Under the pieces are notes generated by a model, which was not told the DNA's origin, did not search any database, and saw only the letters and a list, made by a program, of their open reading frames with translations. A stretch of 64,000 nucleotides of DNA. Origin: Salinirubrum litoreum (GTDB lineage Archaea > Halobacteriota > Halobacteria > Halobacteriales > Haloferacaceae). This document shows, piece after piece, positions 44,810 to 53,772 of this stretch (position 1 is its first letter; each line of letters starts with the position of its first letter). The stretch lies in the NCBI RefSeq assembly GCF_020567425.1, contig NZ_JAJCVJ010000002.1, positions 785,068 to 849,067 of the forward strand. Reading direction: 5' to 3'. Both the position numbers and the translations under genes were made by a program.

Positions 44810-45808
44810 ATGGGTCGGCTCCGCTACACGATCAGTCGGGTCCTGCAGGCGATTCCGGTCCTGTTAGGCGTGGCGACGATCACGTTCTTCCTGACCGACG
44901 CCATCCCCGGCGACCCGGTGAGCATCATGCTCGGCCCGTCGCCGAGCGCCCAGCAGGCCGCCGCCATCCGGGCGAAGTTCGGCCTCGACGAACCGTTGTG
45001 GGTTCGGTACGTCAACTACCTCGTCGACGTGGCCCGACTGGACCTCGGCCAGAGTCTCTACTACGGCGTCCCGGTGACCGAGAAGATCATGGAGCGCCTG
45101 CCGGTGACGATGCTGTTGCTGGTCTCCAGCTTCAGCTTCGCGCTGGCGACGGCGGTTCCGCTCGGCGTCATCTCGGCGAAGCGCCGGAACAAGCCGACCG
45201 ACCACGTCTCGCGGGTCGTCGCGCTGCTGGGCGTCTCGACGCCCTCCTTCTGGATCGGGCTGATGCTGATCATCATCTTCGCGTTCCAGCTCGACTGGCT
45301 CCCGGCGACGAACCTCATCATGCCGTGGGCCGACCCCTCGACCGTCGACGGCGCGTCCTCACAGTTGGACGTGGTCATCACGGCCGGGAAACATCTGATC
45401 TTACCGACCATCTCGCTGGGGACACTCCAGATGGCGGCACTGACGCGCATCGAGCGGTCGTCGATGCTCGAGGTGCTGAACGAAGAGTACGTGAAACTGG
45501 CGCGAGCCTACGGCGTGAAGGAGACGACCATCCTCCGCCGGCACGCCTTCCGGAACGCACAGCTCCCGCTGATCACGATCATCGGCCTCCAGTTGACCCA
45601 GGCGCTCGGCGGCGCGGTGCTGACCGAGACGGTCTTCTCCATCAACGGGATGGGTCGACTGATCATCACCGCCATCCAGAACCAGGACTTCCTCCTGGTG
45701 ATGGGGACGACGCTGGCCTTCGGGCTGGTGTTCGTCGTCGGCGTGATCGTGACGGACCTGTCGTACGCCTACGTGGACCCCCGCGTCTCCTTCGACGAGA
45801 GTGACTGA
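44810..45808 (+). CDS. dppB: Peptide ABC transporter permease (DppB-like)
   Basis: 332 residues with six helices, starting YTISRVLQAIPVLLGVATITFFLTDAIPGDP, the DppB start with the conserved PGDP. EAA loop EYVKLARAYGVKETTILRRHAFRN contacts the ATPases. It forms half of the peptide channel. It is followed after 2 nt by dppC. Confidence 0.94.
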   Translation: MGRLRYTISRVLQAIPVLLGVATITFFLTDAIPGDPVSIMLGPSPSAQQAAAIRAKFGLDEPLWVRYVNYLVDVARLDLGQSLYYGVPVTEKIMERLPVTMLLLVSSFSFALATAVPLGVISAKRRNKPTDHVSRVVALLGVSTPSFWIGLMLIIIFAFQLDWLPATNLIMPWADPSTVDGASSQLDVVITAGKHLILPTISLGTLQMAALTRIERSSMLEVLNEEYVKLARAYGVKETTILRRHAFRNAQLPLITIIGLQLTQALGGAVLTETVFSINGMGRLIITAIQNQDFLLVMGTTLAFGLVFVVGVIVTDLSYAYVDPRVSFDESD

Positions 45809-45810
45809 CA

Positions 45811-46845
45811 ATGGCAACTGACACAGCTTCAGAGACGGACGTACTCGGCGGCGAGACCGAGGAGGTCGACAGCGACGTCGAGTCACGGGTCGGATGGCGG
45901 TACACCATCTCGCAGGTGCGCCGGGACCCCACCGCACTGGCGGGGCTCGGTATCATCGGCTTCATGACGATCGTGGCGATCATCGGCACCGTCGACGCGG
46001 TGCTGTTCGACGTCCTGGCGGAGTTCGCGTTCTTCGCGAACCTCGGGATCGAACAGTACATGATCGCCAAGGCGGTGTGGATCAGTCCGGTCGCAGAGCC
46101 GAGCAACGTCCAGATTCTGCGGCCGCCGGTGTACCTGACGAACGAGATCTATCCGAACACGCCGGGGACGTGGGAACACCCGCTCGGCACCGATCACCGT
46201 GGTCGGGACGTGCTGGTTCGGCTGTTCTACGGCACCCGGATCGCCATCACGGTCGGTATCGTCTCGACCGGCATCGCGATGATCCTGGGGACGGTCGTCG
46301 GGTCGGTCGCCGGCTACTACGGCGGCCTGATCGACGACGCGCTGATGCGCGGGGCGGAGATCCTCTTTGCGATCCCGTTCCTCATCCTCGTCATCGCGTT
46401 CATGACGGCGTTCGGCCGGAACCTCACGTTCGCGATGGTCGGCGTCGGGATCGCCACGATTCCGACGTTCGCTCGGCTGATCCGGTCGCGGGTGCTGTCC
46501 GTGCGTGAAGAGGACTACATCGAGGCGGCACGGGCCGCCGGCGTGAAAGACCGCAACGTCATCTTCCGCCACGTCATCCCGAACAGCTTCGCGCCGGTGC
46601 TGGTGCAGGCGACCCTGCAGGTGGGGATCAACATCCTCATCATCGCCGGGTTGTCGTTCCTCGGCTACGGGGCACAGCCGCCGACCCCCTCGTGGGGACA
46701 GATGCTGAGCCGGTCGCGCAACTACATGTTGCCGAACCCGTGGTTCAGTATCTGGCCCGGTATCGCCATCCTCGTGACGGTGGTCGGGTTCAACCTCGTC
46801 GGTGACGGGCTGAGAGACGCACTCGATCCACGGATACAGAACTGA
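45811..46845 (+). CDS. dppC: Peptide ABC transporter permease (DppC-like)
   Basis: 344 residues. After an acidic tail comes RRDPTALAGLGIIGFMTIVAIIG (first helix), an insertion of ~85 residues facing out (LFDVLAEFAFF to NEIYPNTPGTWEHPLGTDHRGRDVLVRL), then five helices. EAA loop EDYIEAARAAGVKDRNVIFRHVIPNS. The longer first extracellular loop is a haloarchaeal variant of DppC. Start and stop overlap neighbours (TGATG with dppD). Confidence 0.93.
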   Translation: MATDTASETDVLGGETEEVDSDVESRVGWRYTISQVRRDPTALAGLGIIGFMTIVAIIGTVDAVLFDVLAEFAFFANLGIEQYMIAKAVWISPVAEPSNVQILRPPVYLTNEIYPNTPGTWEHPLGTDHRGRDVLVRLFYGTRIAITVGIVSTGIAMILGTVVGSVAGYYGGLIDDALMRGAEILFAIPFLILVIAFMTAFGRNLTFAMVGVGIATIPTFARLIRSRVLSVREEDYIEAARAAGVKDRNVIFRHVIPNSFAPVLVQATLQVGINILIIAGLSFLGYGAQPPTPSWGQMLSRSRNYMLPNPWFSIWPGIAILVTVVGFNLVGDGLRDALDPRIQN

Positions 46846-47960
46846 TGACCGAACCACTACTCGAAATCGAGAACCTGCAGACCCAGTTCTTCACGGAGGA
46901 AGGGGTCGTCCGCGCGGTGGACGGCATCAGCCTCACGGTCGAACCGGGTGAGATCGTCGGACTGGTCGGCGAGTCGGGGGCGGGCAAGTCCGTCGCCGCC
47001 TCGTCGATCCTCCGACTGGTCGAGGAACCGGGCGAGATCGTCGGCGGCCGCATCTCCTATCAGGGGACGCCACTCGTGGAGTTCGAGGAGGCACCCGACG
47101 GGAGCCGACGGCCGACCGACGCGATGCTCTCGAACCGGGAGATGCGCAAGCAGATTCGCGGTCGGGAGATCGCGATCATCTTCCAGGACCCGATGGAGGC
47201 GCTGAATCCGGTGTTCACCGTCGGATCCCAGCTGAAAGAGTTCATCGAGATCAACCGCGAGGTGTCCGGCGAGATGGCCAGAGAGATCGCCATCGACATG
47301 CTCCGGGAGGTCGGCATCCCCGAACCGAAGAAGCGGTACGACAGCTACCCCCACCAGTTCTCCGGCGGGATGCGCCAGCGCGTGCTGATCGCCATGGCGC
47401 TGTCGTGTGAGCCGAACCTCATCATCGCCGACGAGCCGACGACTGCACTCGACGTGACCGTCGAGGGACAGATCATCGACCTCGTGCGCGACCTCCAGGA
47501 GAAGTACGACACGAGTTTCATCTGGGTCACCCACGACATGGGTGTCGTCGCCGAGATCTGTGACCGCGTGAACGTCATGTACCTCGGCGAGATCATCGAA
47601 CAGTCGGCGGTGGACGACCTGTTCTACGACACGAAACACCCCTACACCGAGGCACTGCTCCAGTCGATCCCGCGCCCGGACGAGACGGTCGGACAACTCA
47701 ACCCGATCACGGGCGTCATGCCGGAGGCGATCAACCCGCCGTCCGGCTGTCGGTTCCACACCCGGTGTCCCGACGCGCGGGAGGTGTGCCAGCGGGCACA
47801 CCCGGCGTACCAGAACGTCATGTCCGAGGGTCGCGACCACCACGTCTCGTGTGTGAAGTACGAGTCCATCGGCTACGAGGACTCCGACCCGCTGGAGACG
47901 GACGCGGCACAGGCGTTCTCCGGCGGCATCGTGGAGTCACGAGGTGAGAGCGATGACTGA
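46845..47960 (+). CDS. dppD: Peptide ABC transporter ATPase (DppD-like)
   Basis: 371 residues. Walker A GESGAGKS (42-49), Q-loop FQDPMEAL, signature [15 protein letters not shown], Walker [13 protein letters not shown], and H-loop THDMG. The oligopeptide C-terminal domain has [16 protein letters not shown], the cysteine cluster of the peptide-transporter ATPases. It overlaps dppF by 8 nt. Confidence 0.95.
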   Translation: MTEPLLEIENLQTQFFTEEGVVRAVDGISLTVEPGEIVGLVGESGAGKSVAASSILRLVEEPGEIVGGRISYQGTPLVEFEEAPDGSRRPTDAMLSNREMRKQIRGREIAIIFQDPMEALNPVFTVGSQLKEFIEINREVSGEMAREIAIDMLREVGIPEPKKRYDSYPHQFSGGMRQRVLIAMALSCEPNLIIADEPTTALDVTVEGQIIDLVRDLQEKYDTSFIWVTHDMGVVAEICDRVNVMYLGEIIEQSAVDDLFYDTKHPYTEALLQSIPRPDETVGQLNPITGVMPEAINPPSGCRFHTRCPDAREVCQRAHPAYQNVMSEGRDHHVSCVKYESIGYEDSDPLETDAAQAFSGGIVESRGESDD

Positions 47961-49260
47961 CGAGGAGACGCTGCTCCGCGTGGATGGGTTGACGAAGCAC
48001 TTCACACAGGGGAGCGGCTTCGTCGCCAGCCTGTTCGAACAGGAGACCGTGAAGGCCGTCGAGGACGTCTCGTTCGACATCCAGCGCGGCGAGACGCTGG
48101 GGCTGGTCGGCGAGTCCGGCTGTGGGAAGTCCACACTCGCCCGGACCATCCTCCGACTGGTCGACCCGACCGACGGGGCGGTCTACTTCAACGGCGAGAA
48201 CCTCGCGGAACTGTCCGGCGAGCGCCTGCGGGCGACGCGCGAAGACATGCAGATGATCTTCCAGGACCCGCAGTCGAGTCTCGACCCCCGGATGAAGATC
48301 GGTCCCATCGTCGAGGAGCCGATGAAGGCACACGGGCTCTACAAGGGCGAACGCGAGTCGCGCGCCCGGATGCTGCTGGAGAAGGTCGGCCTGGACCCAC
48401 AGCACTACAACCGCTACCCGCACCAGTTCTCCGGCGGCCAGCGCCAGCGGGTGAACCTCGCGCGGGCACTCGCGGTGAATCCGGACTTCATCGTCTGTGA
48501 CGAACCGGTGTCGGCACTGGACGTGTCGATCCAGGCGCAGGTGCTGAACACGATGCAGGACCTGCAGGAGGAGTTCGGCCTGACGTACCTGTTCATCGCG
48601 CACGACCTGAGCGTGATCCGACACATCTCGGATCGCGTGGCGGTGATGTACCTCGGGCAGTTGGTGGAACTCGCGGACAAGACGGAACTGTTCGAGAACC
48701 CACAGCACCCCTACACGCAGGCCCTGCTCCAGTCGATTCCGGTGCCGGACCCGCGCTCGACCGGCAAGCGCGGCGTGCTGGAGGGCGACGTGCCCTCGCC
48801 GATCGATCCGCCGTCCGGTTGTCGGTTCCGGACGCGGTGTCCGAAGCTGATCGCGCCGCCGGAGTACGACCTGACCGAACAGGAGTGGTCGGCCGTCCGG
48901 GAGTTCATGCGGGCGGTGGACCGCCGGACGTTCGAGGCGACCGACGGGGAGGCGGTCCGGGCCGAGTTCTTCCCGGACGGGACGCCGAGCGGCGAGGCCG
49001 GCGACCTCGTCGAGGACGCCATCGCCGGCGTGCTCACGGACGACTGGGACGCGGCGGCGACCGAACTGCTCGACGCCTTCGCCGAGCAGAGCATCTGTGC
49101 GAAGGAGAAGCCGGACTACGAGGTGACGCCCGAACACGGGTCGAACCAGCACTACGCGGCCTGTCACCTCCACCACACGGGCGTCGCGGGCGAGGCACCA
49201 CAGTCGGTGCCGAGTGTCGGCGACGACGAGGGTGACGCGGGCGTGGCGGCCGACGACTGA
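47953..49260 (+). CDS. dppF: Peptide ABC transporter ATPase (DppF-like) with long C-terminal insertion
   Basis: 435 residues from ATG 47953, with an SD-like GAGGTGA (47942-47948) a few bases before it; a GTG at 47944 is a possible earlier start. Walker A GESGCGKS (53-60), [34 protein letters not shown]. The C-terminal peptide-transport domain has [21 protein letters not shown]. Between the first Cys pair and the last (SICAKEKP, about residue 382) is an insertion of ~80 acidic residues ([17 protein letters not shown] to TELLDAF). It ends the operon. Confidence 0.92.
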   Translation: MTDEETLLRVDGLTKHFTQGSGFVASLFEQETVKAVEDVSFDIQRGETLGLVGESGCGKSTLARTILRLVDPTDGAVYFNGENLAELSGERLRATREDMQMIFQDPQSSLDPRMKIGPIVEEPMKAHGLYKGERESRARMLLEKVGLDPQHYNRYPHQFSGGQRQRVNLARALAVNPDFIVCDEPVSALDVSIQAQVLNTMQDLQEEFGLTYLFIAHDLSVIRHISDRVAVMYLGQLVELADKTELFENPQHPYTQALLQSIPVPDPRSTGKRGVLEGDVPSPIDPPSGCRFRTRCPKLIAPPEYDLTEQEWSAVREFMRAVDRRTFEATDGEAVRAEFFPDGTPSGEAGDLVEDAIAGVLTDDWDAAATELLDAFAEQSICAKEKPDYEVTPEHGSNQHYAACHLHHTGVAGEAPQSVPSVGDDEGDAGVAADD

Positions 49261-49299
49261 TCGCCGGTCGACCGCGTCACCGCAGAACGGTACGTCTCT

Positions 49300-49788
49300 T
49301 CAGCCGATCCGGATCAGGACGCTGTCTTCCGGGCGTGGCGGGTCGACCGCGACGAACGCGCCGACCTCGTAGGTCCCGCGTTCGGGCGTCTCCCACGTCG
49401 TGCGGTCGCCGACGCGTTTGAACCGGCCGGACCACTCGTGACGCAGGACCTTCTCCTCGCCGGCGCGGAAGGTGAGTGTGCCCGGCGAGTCGCCCTCGTA
49501 GCGGGACTCGTCGCTGGCTTCGAGTTCGCCGTCGACGGTCCAACCCCAGAGGCGTCTGCCGGGCGTGGCGACGCTGATCGGCACGGGGAGTTTGTTCCGG
49601 ATGGTGACGGTCAACTCGACGGGTTCGCCGAGTCGGTAACGGTCCTTGTCGGTCTCGACGGTGACGGCGAGTGCCCGGCGAGCGAGCGACTGCGGGACGA
49701 ACTTGCCGACGGCGTCCGCGATGACGTAGCGCGTGTCGTCGAAGCCGTAGCGTTCCTCGCGCATCGCGTCCTCGGCACCTCGCGGCAT
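49300..49788 (-). CDS. Conserved haloarchaeal protein with beta-sandwich, unknown function
   Basis: 162 residues from ATG 49788 (an alternative ATG at 49764 would shorten it by eight). Residues 45-150 read as a beta-sandwich: YRLGEPVELTVTIRNKLPVP, LWGWTVDGELEASDESRYEG, TLTFRAGEEKVLRHEWSGRFKR and ERGTYEVGAFVAV. This resembles Ig-like or BsuPI-type domains. No signal peptide is evident, so it is probably cytosolic. It converges on dppF; function is not known. Confidence 0.65.
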   Translation of the reverse strand: MPRGAEDAMREERYGFDDTRYVIADAVGKFVPQSLARRALAVTVETDKDRYRLGEPVELTVTIRNKLPVPISVATPGRRLWGWTVDGELEASDESRYEGDSPGTLTFRAGEEKVLRHEWSGRFKRVGDRTTWETPERGTYEVGAFVAVDPPRPEDSVLIRIG

Positions 49789-49943
49789 GGCTACCGTGTA
49801 GGGGAGAGGGGGGCTTTCCTCTGTCGGTCGGTCTCGCCTCACGCTCCGCACTGCCCGTGACGCTCCCTCGCGCGCGGATCTCGATCGGCGCACACGTCAC
49901 GCTCGGCGGGTTCGAGGGCCGAAAGAAGAACGACAGCCAGCGT

Positions 49944-50477
49944 TCAGGCGATCTGCTCGTCGTAGAGATCCATCGCGTGTTCGATGGCGTCCATCGCGGC
50001 CTGCTTGTCCTCCCACCCGAGCGTCTCGACTTCCTTGCCGGCCTCGAGGTTCTTGTACGTCTCGAAGAACTCCTCGATCTCGGCGGTCTGCTGGGTCGTC
50101 AGATCGTCCAGATCCTGGACGTGGTCGAAGCGCGGGTCCTCGGTCGGGACGGCGATGACCTTGTCGTCCTGTTCGCCGTCGTCGTCCATCTTCATCATGG
50201 CGACCGGGCGCGCCTCGATGATACACCCGGGGAACGTCTGGTCTTCGACGAGCACCAGCACGTCGAAGGGGTCCTCGTCGTCGTAGTACGACTGCGGGAT
50301 GAAGCCGTAGTCCGACGGGTAGTGGACGTTCGAGTGGAGCACGCGGTCGAGGACGACGCCGGGCACGTCCTTGTCGTACTCGTACTTGTTCCGCTCGCCT
50401 TTCAGACACTCGACGACAGCGTAGATCTCCTCCGGCGGGTTCGGGCCGGGTTCGAGGTCTTCCCAGAGGTTCGTCAT
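49944..50477 (-). CDS. ppa: Inorganic pyrophosphatase (family I)
   Basis: 177 residues from ATG 50477. EIYAVVECLKGERNKYEYDK, HYPSDYGFIPQSYYDDEDPFDVLVL (metal-binding Asp motif) and DDKVIAVPTEDPRFDHV define soluble family-I PPase. It hydrolyses pyrophosphate in the cytosol. The frame continues upstream to 50693, but the family starts here. Confidence 0.96.
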   Translation of the reverse strand: MTNLWEDLEPGPNPPEEIYAVVECLKGERNKYEYDKDVPGVVLDRVLHSNVHYPSDYGFIPQSYYDDEDPFDVLVLVEDQTFPGCIIEARPVAMMKMDDDGEQDDKVIAVPTEDPRFDHVQDLDDLTTQQTAEIEEFFETYKNLEAGKEVETLGWEDKQAAMDAIEHAMDLYDEQIA

Positions 50478-50855
50478 GCGTCCGCAGGTTCTGCGAAACG
50501 CGGCAAAGGCCTTTCGCATCCGATCTCCACCCCCGTCCGGCGACCGGCACGCAGTGTCCACGAGAGCCACCACGCCACCCACCCCCGACTGTCGATCCGA
50601 ACCCGAATCCGGAGTGTCGCCGAACGACTGGACAGCCAAAAAGTACTTTTGGTTAGAAGCACAACGAAAGTCTACGAAAGGAACAGGGCGCAACGTGTGA
50701 CCGATGCCGTCACACGCGGCGAGTGAGAAACTCGGACTGCATTTACACGTATGTCTGGAAAATAGCCTTCTAAGACGCGTTTTCGGCTAATTCGTATTGC
50801 GGAAACATGCGATGAGTTGAGAAGGGTTAAATATCCGGGTGACATTCACCTACGT
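50478..50855. promoter_or_regulatory. Gene-free region between ppa and PadR with two palindromes
   Basis: 378 bp without a gene. It contains a perfect palindrome AAAAGTACTTTT (50639-50650), an inverted repeat GTGTGAC-CGATGCC-GTCACAC (50695-50715), and a 9-bp direct repeat ACGTATGTC (50747-50755 and 50853-50861, the second covering the PadR start). GGTTAAATATCC (50825-50836) is the PadR TATA box. These sites are good candidates for autoregulation by the PadR protein. Confidence 0.45.
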
Positions 50856-51215
50856 ATGTCAGAGGCACAAACAATCACTGACACACCGGGCATCGCGCGG
50901 GACCTCACCGCGTTCCAACAGAACATCCTCGTCATCCTCGCCGAGGAGCCGATGTACGGACTGGCGATCAAACGCCGTCTCGAATCGTACTACGGAACGG
51001 AGGTCAACCACGGGAGACTCTACCCCAACCTCGACGACCTCGTCGAGATGGGACTCGTCGAGAAGAGCGAACTCGACAAGCGGACGAACCAGTACGAACT
51101 GACCGACTCCGGGCGTGACGTGGTCCTCGACCGGTTCGACTGGATGCTCTCGAAGTACGTCACGGGCGACGACCGGGCAGACGACGTCCGCGAACTCATC
51201 GACGGTCACCTGTAA
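50856..51215 (+). CDS. PadR-family transcription regulator
   Basis: 119 residues from ATG 50856, leaderless with TATA-like TTAAATATCC at ~50827. The winged-helix core is FQQNILVILAEEPMYGLAIKRRLESYYGTEVNHGRLYPNLDDLVEMGLVEKSELDKRTNQYELTDSGRD in short: helix, recognition helix VNHGRLYPNLDDL, and a wing. The long C-terminal helix is WMLSKYVTGDDRADDV. Typical of archaeal PadR-like regulators that control transport or stress genes. Its stop region overlaps the convergent gene by 20 nt. Confidence 0.85.
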   Translation: MSEAQTITDTPGIARDLTAFQQNILVILAEEPMYGLAIKRRLESYYGTEVNHGRLYPNLDDLVEMGLVEKSELDKRTNQYELTDSGRDVVLDRFDWMLSKYVTGDDRADDVRELIDGHL

Positions 51216-51759
51216 CGCCGGGCACCTCAGCGTCGGCCGTCTCGAACAGGAGTCGCAGCGACTCCTCGATCACCGCTTTCTGTTCTGCACTGGGCCACGC
51301 GTTGCGCGGATAGTACTCGGTCAGGAACTCCTCGACCGCATCGGCTCTGATCGCGTCGACCCGTTTGGCGTAGTGGTTCCCCGCGAAGTCCGCGAAGACG
51401 CGGGCGTTCGCGGCGTGAACGGGCCCGTGATCCCGTTCGACGGCCGCGACCAACTCGGCGTTGTGTCGTTCGACGTCGTCCCACGCCTCCGGGTCGCCGG
51501 GACCGGACAGTGACACCTCGACTGCCCGGTCCGTGTCCTCGATCCGGTCGAACTGGACCGTGCCGTCGTCGAGCCACTCCTCGGGATGCAAGACGAGCGT
51601 GTCGTCTGCGTCCCGGACGCGGGCCCGGAACTCGTGGGCCGCGAGTATCGCTTCGCGTCTGTCCTCGTAGAGGGTCGCCTCCTCGGCTTCTGTCGCCTGT
51701 CGGGCGAGTCGTGTCAGTCGTTCCGCCTCGTCGACGATGTCGTCGGGAAGTTCAGCCAT
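51196..51759 (-). CDS. RNase HI-linked conserved haloarchaeal protein
   Basis: 187 residues. The acidic start MAELPDDIVDEAERLTRLAR, EATLYEDRREAILAAHEFRARVRDADDTLVLHPEEW and FLTEYYPRNAWPSAEQKAVIEESLRLLFETA match a family found next to rnhA in many haloarchaea ('rnhA operon protein'). It overlaps rnhA by 8 nt, so the two are translated together. No catalytic motif is seen; a helical protein of unknown role. It converges on the PadR gene with a 20-nt overlap. Confidence 0.75.
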   Translation of the reverse strand: MAELPDDIVDEAERLTRLARQATEAEEATLYEDRREAILAAHEFRARVRDADDTLVLHPEEWLDDGTVQFDRIEDTDRAVEVSLSGPGDPEAWDDVERHNAELVAAVERDHGPVHAANARVFADFAGNHYAKRVDAIRADAVEEFLTEYYPRNAWPSAEQKAVIEESLRLLFETADAEVPGVTGDRR

Positions 51760-52345
51760 CGAGTGCCTCGTTTGCCAGTTCGTCCGCGTGTCGGTTCGCG
51801 TCTCGCGGGACGTGCTGCAGCGACCAGCGGTCGAAGCCGGTCAGCAGTTCCCGGACACGGACTCGGTACTCCCGGAGGTCGGGGTCGTTGGTGTTCCACT
51901 CGCCCCGAACCTGTTTCACGATCAACTCGGAGTCGCCCCGGACGTCGATCTCGTCGAACCCCAGGTCGCGGACGGCTTCCAGCGCGCGGATCAACGCCTC
52001 GTACTCCGCTTTGTTGTTCGTCGTCGTGCCGATGCGCTCGCCGCCGTCGGCGACGATGCCGTCGCTGGTGACGACCGCCCACCCGACCGACGCCGGGCCG
52101 GGGTTGCCGCGGCTCGCGCCGTCGAAGTAGACGTGGGCACGGCCACCGCCGCCGTCCCGCAGGACGAGGGCGATGTCGTCGGGGGTCGCCCCCTGCACGA
52201 CGACCTTCCCGTCGTAGGCGACGGCGGTCGCGTCGCCCCGCGAGGCGCGCCACAGTTCGTGGTCGGTGTTGCCCGACTCGACCGTGACACCCGCCTCGCG
52301 GAGCCGATCTGCCGCCTCCTCGGGGTCGCACTCCACCGTGGGCAT
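51752..52345 (-). CDS. rnhA: Ribonuclease HI
   Basis: 197 residues from ATG 52345. The N-terminal ~65 residues form an extra domain (CDPEEAADRLREAGVTVESG), followed by the RNase H core: YFDGASRGNPGPASVGWAVV (first Asp), NNKAEYEALIRALE (Glu), RGDSELIVKQVRGEW (second Asp) and VPRDANRHADELANEAL (third). This matches the haloarchaeal RnhA with N-terminal domain. It removes RNA from RNA/DNA hybrids. A TATA-like GTTTTTACC lies ~25 nt upstream. Confidence 0.92.
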   Translation of the reverse strand: MPTVECDPEEAADRLREAGVTVESGNTDHELWRASRGDATAVAYDGKVVVQGATPDDIALVLRDGGGGRAHVYFDGASRGNPGPASVGWAVVTSDGIVADGGERIGTTTNNKAEYEALIRALEAVRDLGFDEIDVRGDSELIVKQVRGEWNTNDPDLREYRVRVRELLTGFDRWSLQHVPRDANRHADELANEALDG

Positions 52346-52454
52346 ACTCGCCACTCGGGACCGCCCGGTAAAAACGGGAGCGATCCGCCGACGGGGCCGA
52401 TCCTGTGGCCCACGAGAAAACGGGTTCTCAGCGAAAGGTGTCGGAGACTCACCA

Positions 52455-52494
52455 AGAATTTAAGTGGCTGTCGAAGACTAGTATAAAAATGCGA
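52455..52494 (+). promoter_or_regulatory. tfb promoter with second TATA-like run
   Basis: AATTTAAG (52457-52464) is the likely TATA box, ~30 nt before ATG 52494. A second AT run TATAAAAA (52482-52489) overlaps the predicted transcription start, only a few bases before the ATG. The second box could not serve the gene as an ordinary TATA box but might bind TBP and repress it. Function is inferred. Confidence 0.45.
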
Positions 52495-53462
52495 TGACAC
52501 GGCCCACCCGCCAGCGGGAGCGAGAGCGTGACACGAAGTCAAAGGGAGAGGCGGAGCAGGAGGGTGTGCGGGAGTGTCCCGAATGTGCCTCCAACAATCT
52601 CGTCAAGAGTTCCGACCGGGGAGAGATCGTCTGTGAGGACTGTGGTCTCGTCGTCGAAGAAGAGCAGATCGACCCCGGTCCCGAGTGGCGGGCGTTCAAC
52701 CACTCCGAACGCCAAGAGAAGTCTCGGGTCGGTGCGCCGACGACCCAGACGATGCACGACAAGGGGTTGACGACGACGATCGACTGGAAGGACAAAGACG
52801 CCTACGGACGGTCTATCTCCTCGAAGAAACGAAGTCAGATGCATCGACTGCGCAAGTGGCAGGAGCGCATTCGGACGAAAGACGCCGGCGAGCGCAACTT
52901 GCAGTTCGCCTTGAGCGAGATCGACCGCATGGCCTCGGCGCTCGGGGTTCCTCGGTCGGTACGCGAAGTGGCGTCGGTCATCTACCGGCGCGCACTCGAC
53001 GAGGACCTGATTCGCGGGCGGTCCATCGAAGGTGTCGCCACCAGCGCGCTGTACGCGGCCTGCCGGAAGGAGGGCATCCCGCGTTCGCTCGAGGAGATTT
53101 CGGAGGTCTCGCGCGTCGAGCGCAAGGAGATCGGTCGGACCTATCGCTACATCTCACAGGAACTCGGCTTGGAGATGAAGCCGGTCGATCCGAAGAAGTA
53201 CGTGCCGCGATTCTGCTCGGAACTCGATCTCTCCGAGGAGGTCCAGTCGAAGGCCAACGAGATCATCGAGACGACCGCAGAGGAGGGACTGCTCTCGGGC
53301 AAGTCGCCGACCGGCTACGCGGCCGCGGCCATCTACGCCGCCTCCCTGCTGTGCAACGAGAAGAAGACCCAGCGAGAGGTCGCCGACGTGGCGCAGGTGA
53401 CCGAGGTCACCATCCGCAATCGGTATCAAGAGCAGATCGAAGCGATGGGCATCCACAGCTAA
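52494..53462 (+). CDS. tfb: Transcription initiation factor B (TFB), second paralogue
   Basis: 322 residues. Zinc ribbon C28/C31 and C47/C50 ([21 protein letters not shown]), B-reader [19 protein letters not shown] and [35 protein letters not shown], then two cyclin repeats. It is close to the first TFB (17379) through the core but differs in the N-terminal ~25 residues and the 3' end. Haloarchaea use several TFB paralogues with different promoter choices. Confidence 0.95.
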   Translation: MTRPTRQRERERDTKSKGEAEQEGVRECPECASNNLVKSSDRGEIVCEDCGLVVEEEQIDPGPEWRAFNHSERQEKSRVGAPTTQTMHDKGLTTTIDWKDKDAYGRSISSKKRSQMHRLRKWQERIRTKDAGERNLQFALSEIDRMASALGVPRSVREVASVIYRRALDEDLIRGRSIEGVATSALYAACRKEGIPRSLEEISEVSRVERKEIGRTYRYISQELGLEMKPVDPKKYVPRFCSELDLSEEVQSKANEIIETTAEEGLLSGKSPTGYAAAAIYAASLLCNEKKTQREVADVAQVTEVTIRNRYQEQIEAMGIHS

Positions 53463-53772
53463 CTCGGCGTCTCTCGACCCGCCTCGGAGTCGCGTCGGCG
53501 GCCACGCGATTCGACAGTGCCACCTGAACCTTCTTCTGTGAAGCCGCGACCACCGACGGGGTGGACTGAGCCGTCACGGACCGACAGCGACTGTGCGACG
53601 CCGCGGTCCGTGTGTCTCGCGTCTGGTGCCGACGAGACGTGGGCATCGCCGTCTGCACGCCGGTCACCGACACTCGCCGGGCGTCGCCTGCTCGCTCACT
53701 CCGATCCGTCCAGCGACTGCACTCGGATCGACGACTCAACATTCAAGCCCGTCGGGCACCGTCTCTCGACAG
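53463..53772 (+). promoter_or_regulatory. tfb-nreA intergenic region, no gene seen
   Basis: 310 bp. I see only an AT-richer CAACATTCAAGCCC at ~53735 as TATA-like box for nreA (~30 nt before ATG 53773). The remainder has short inverted repeats of the kind expected in GC-rich intergenic DNA. Open frames across it lack haloarchaeal protein character. Confidence 0.4.
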
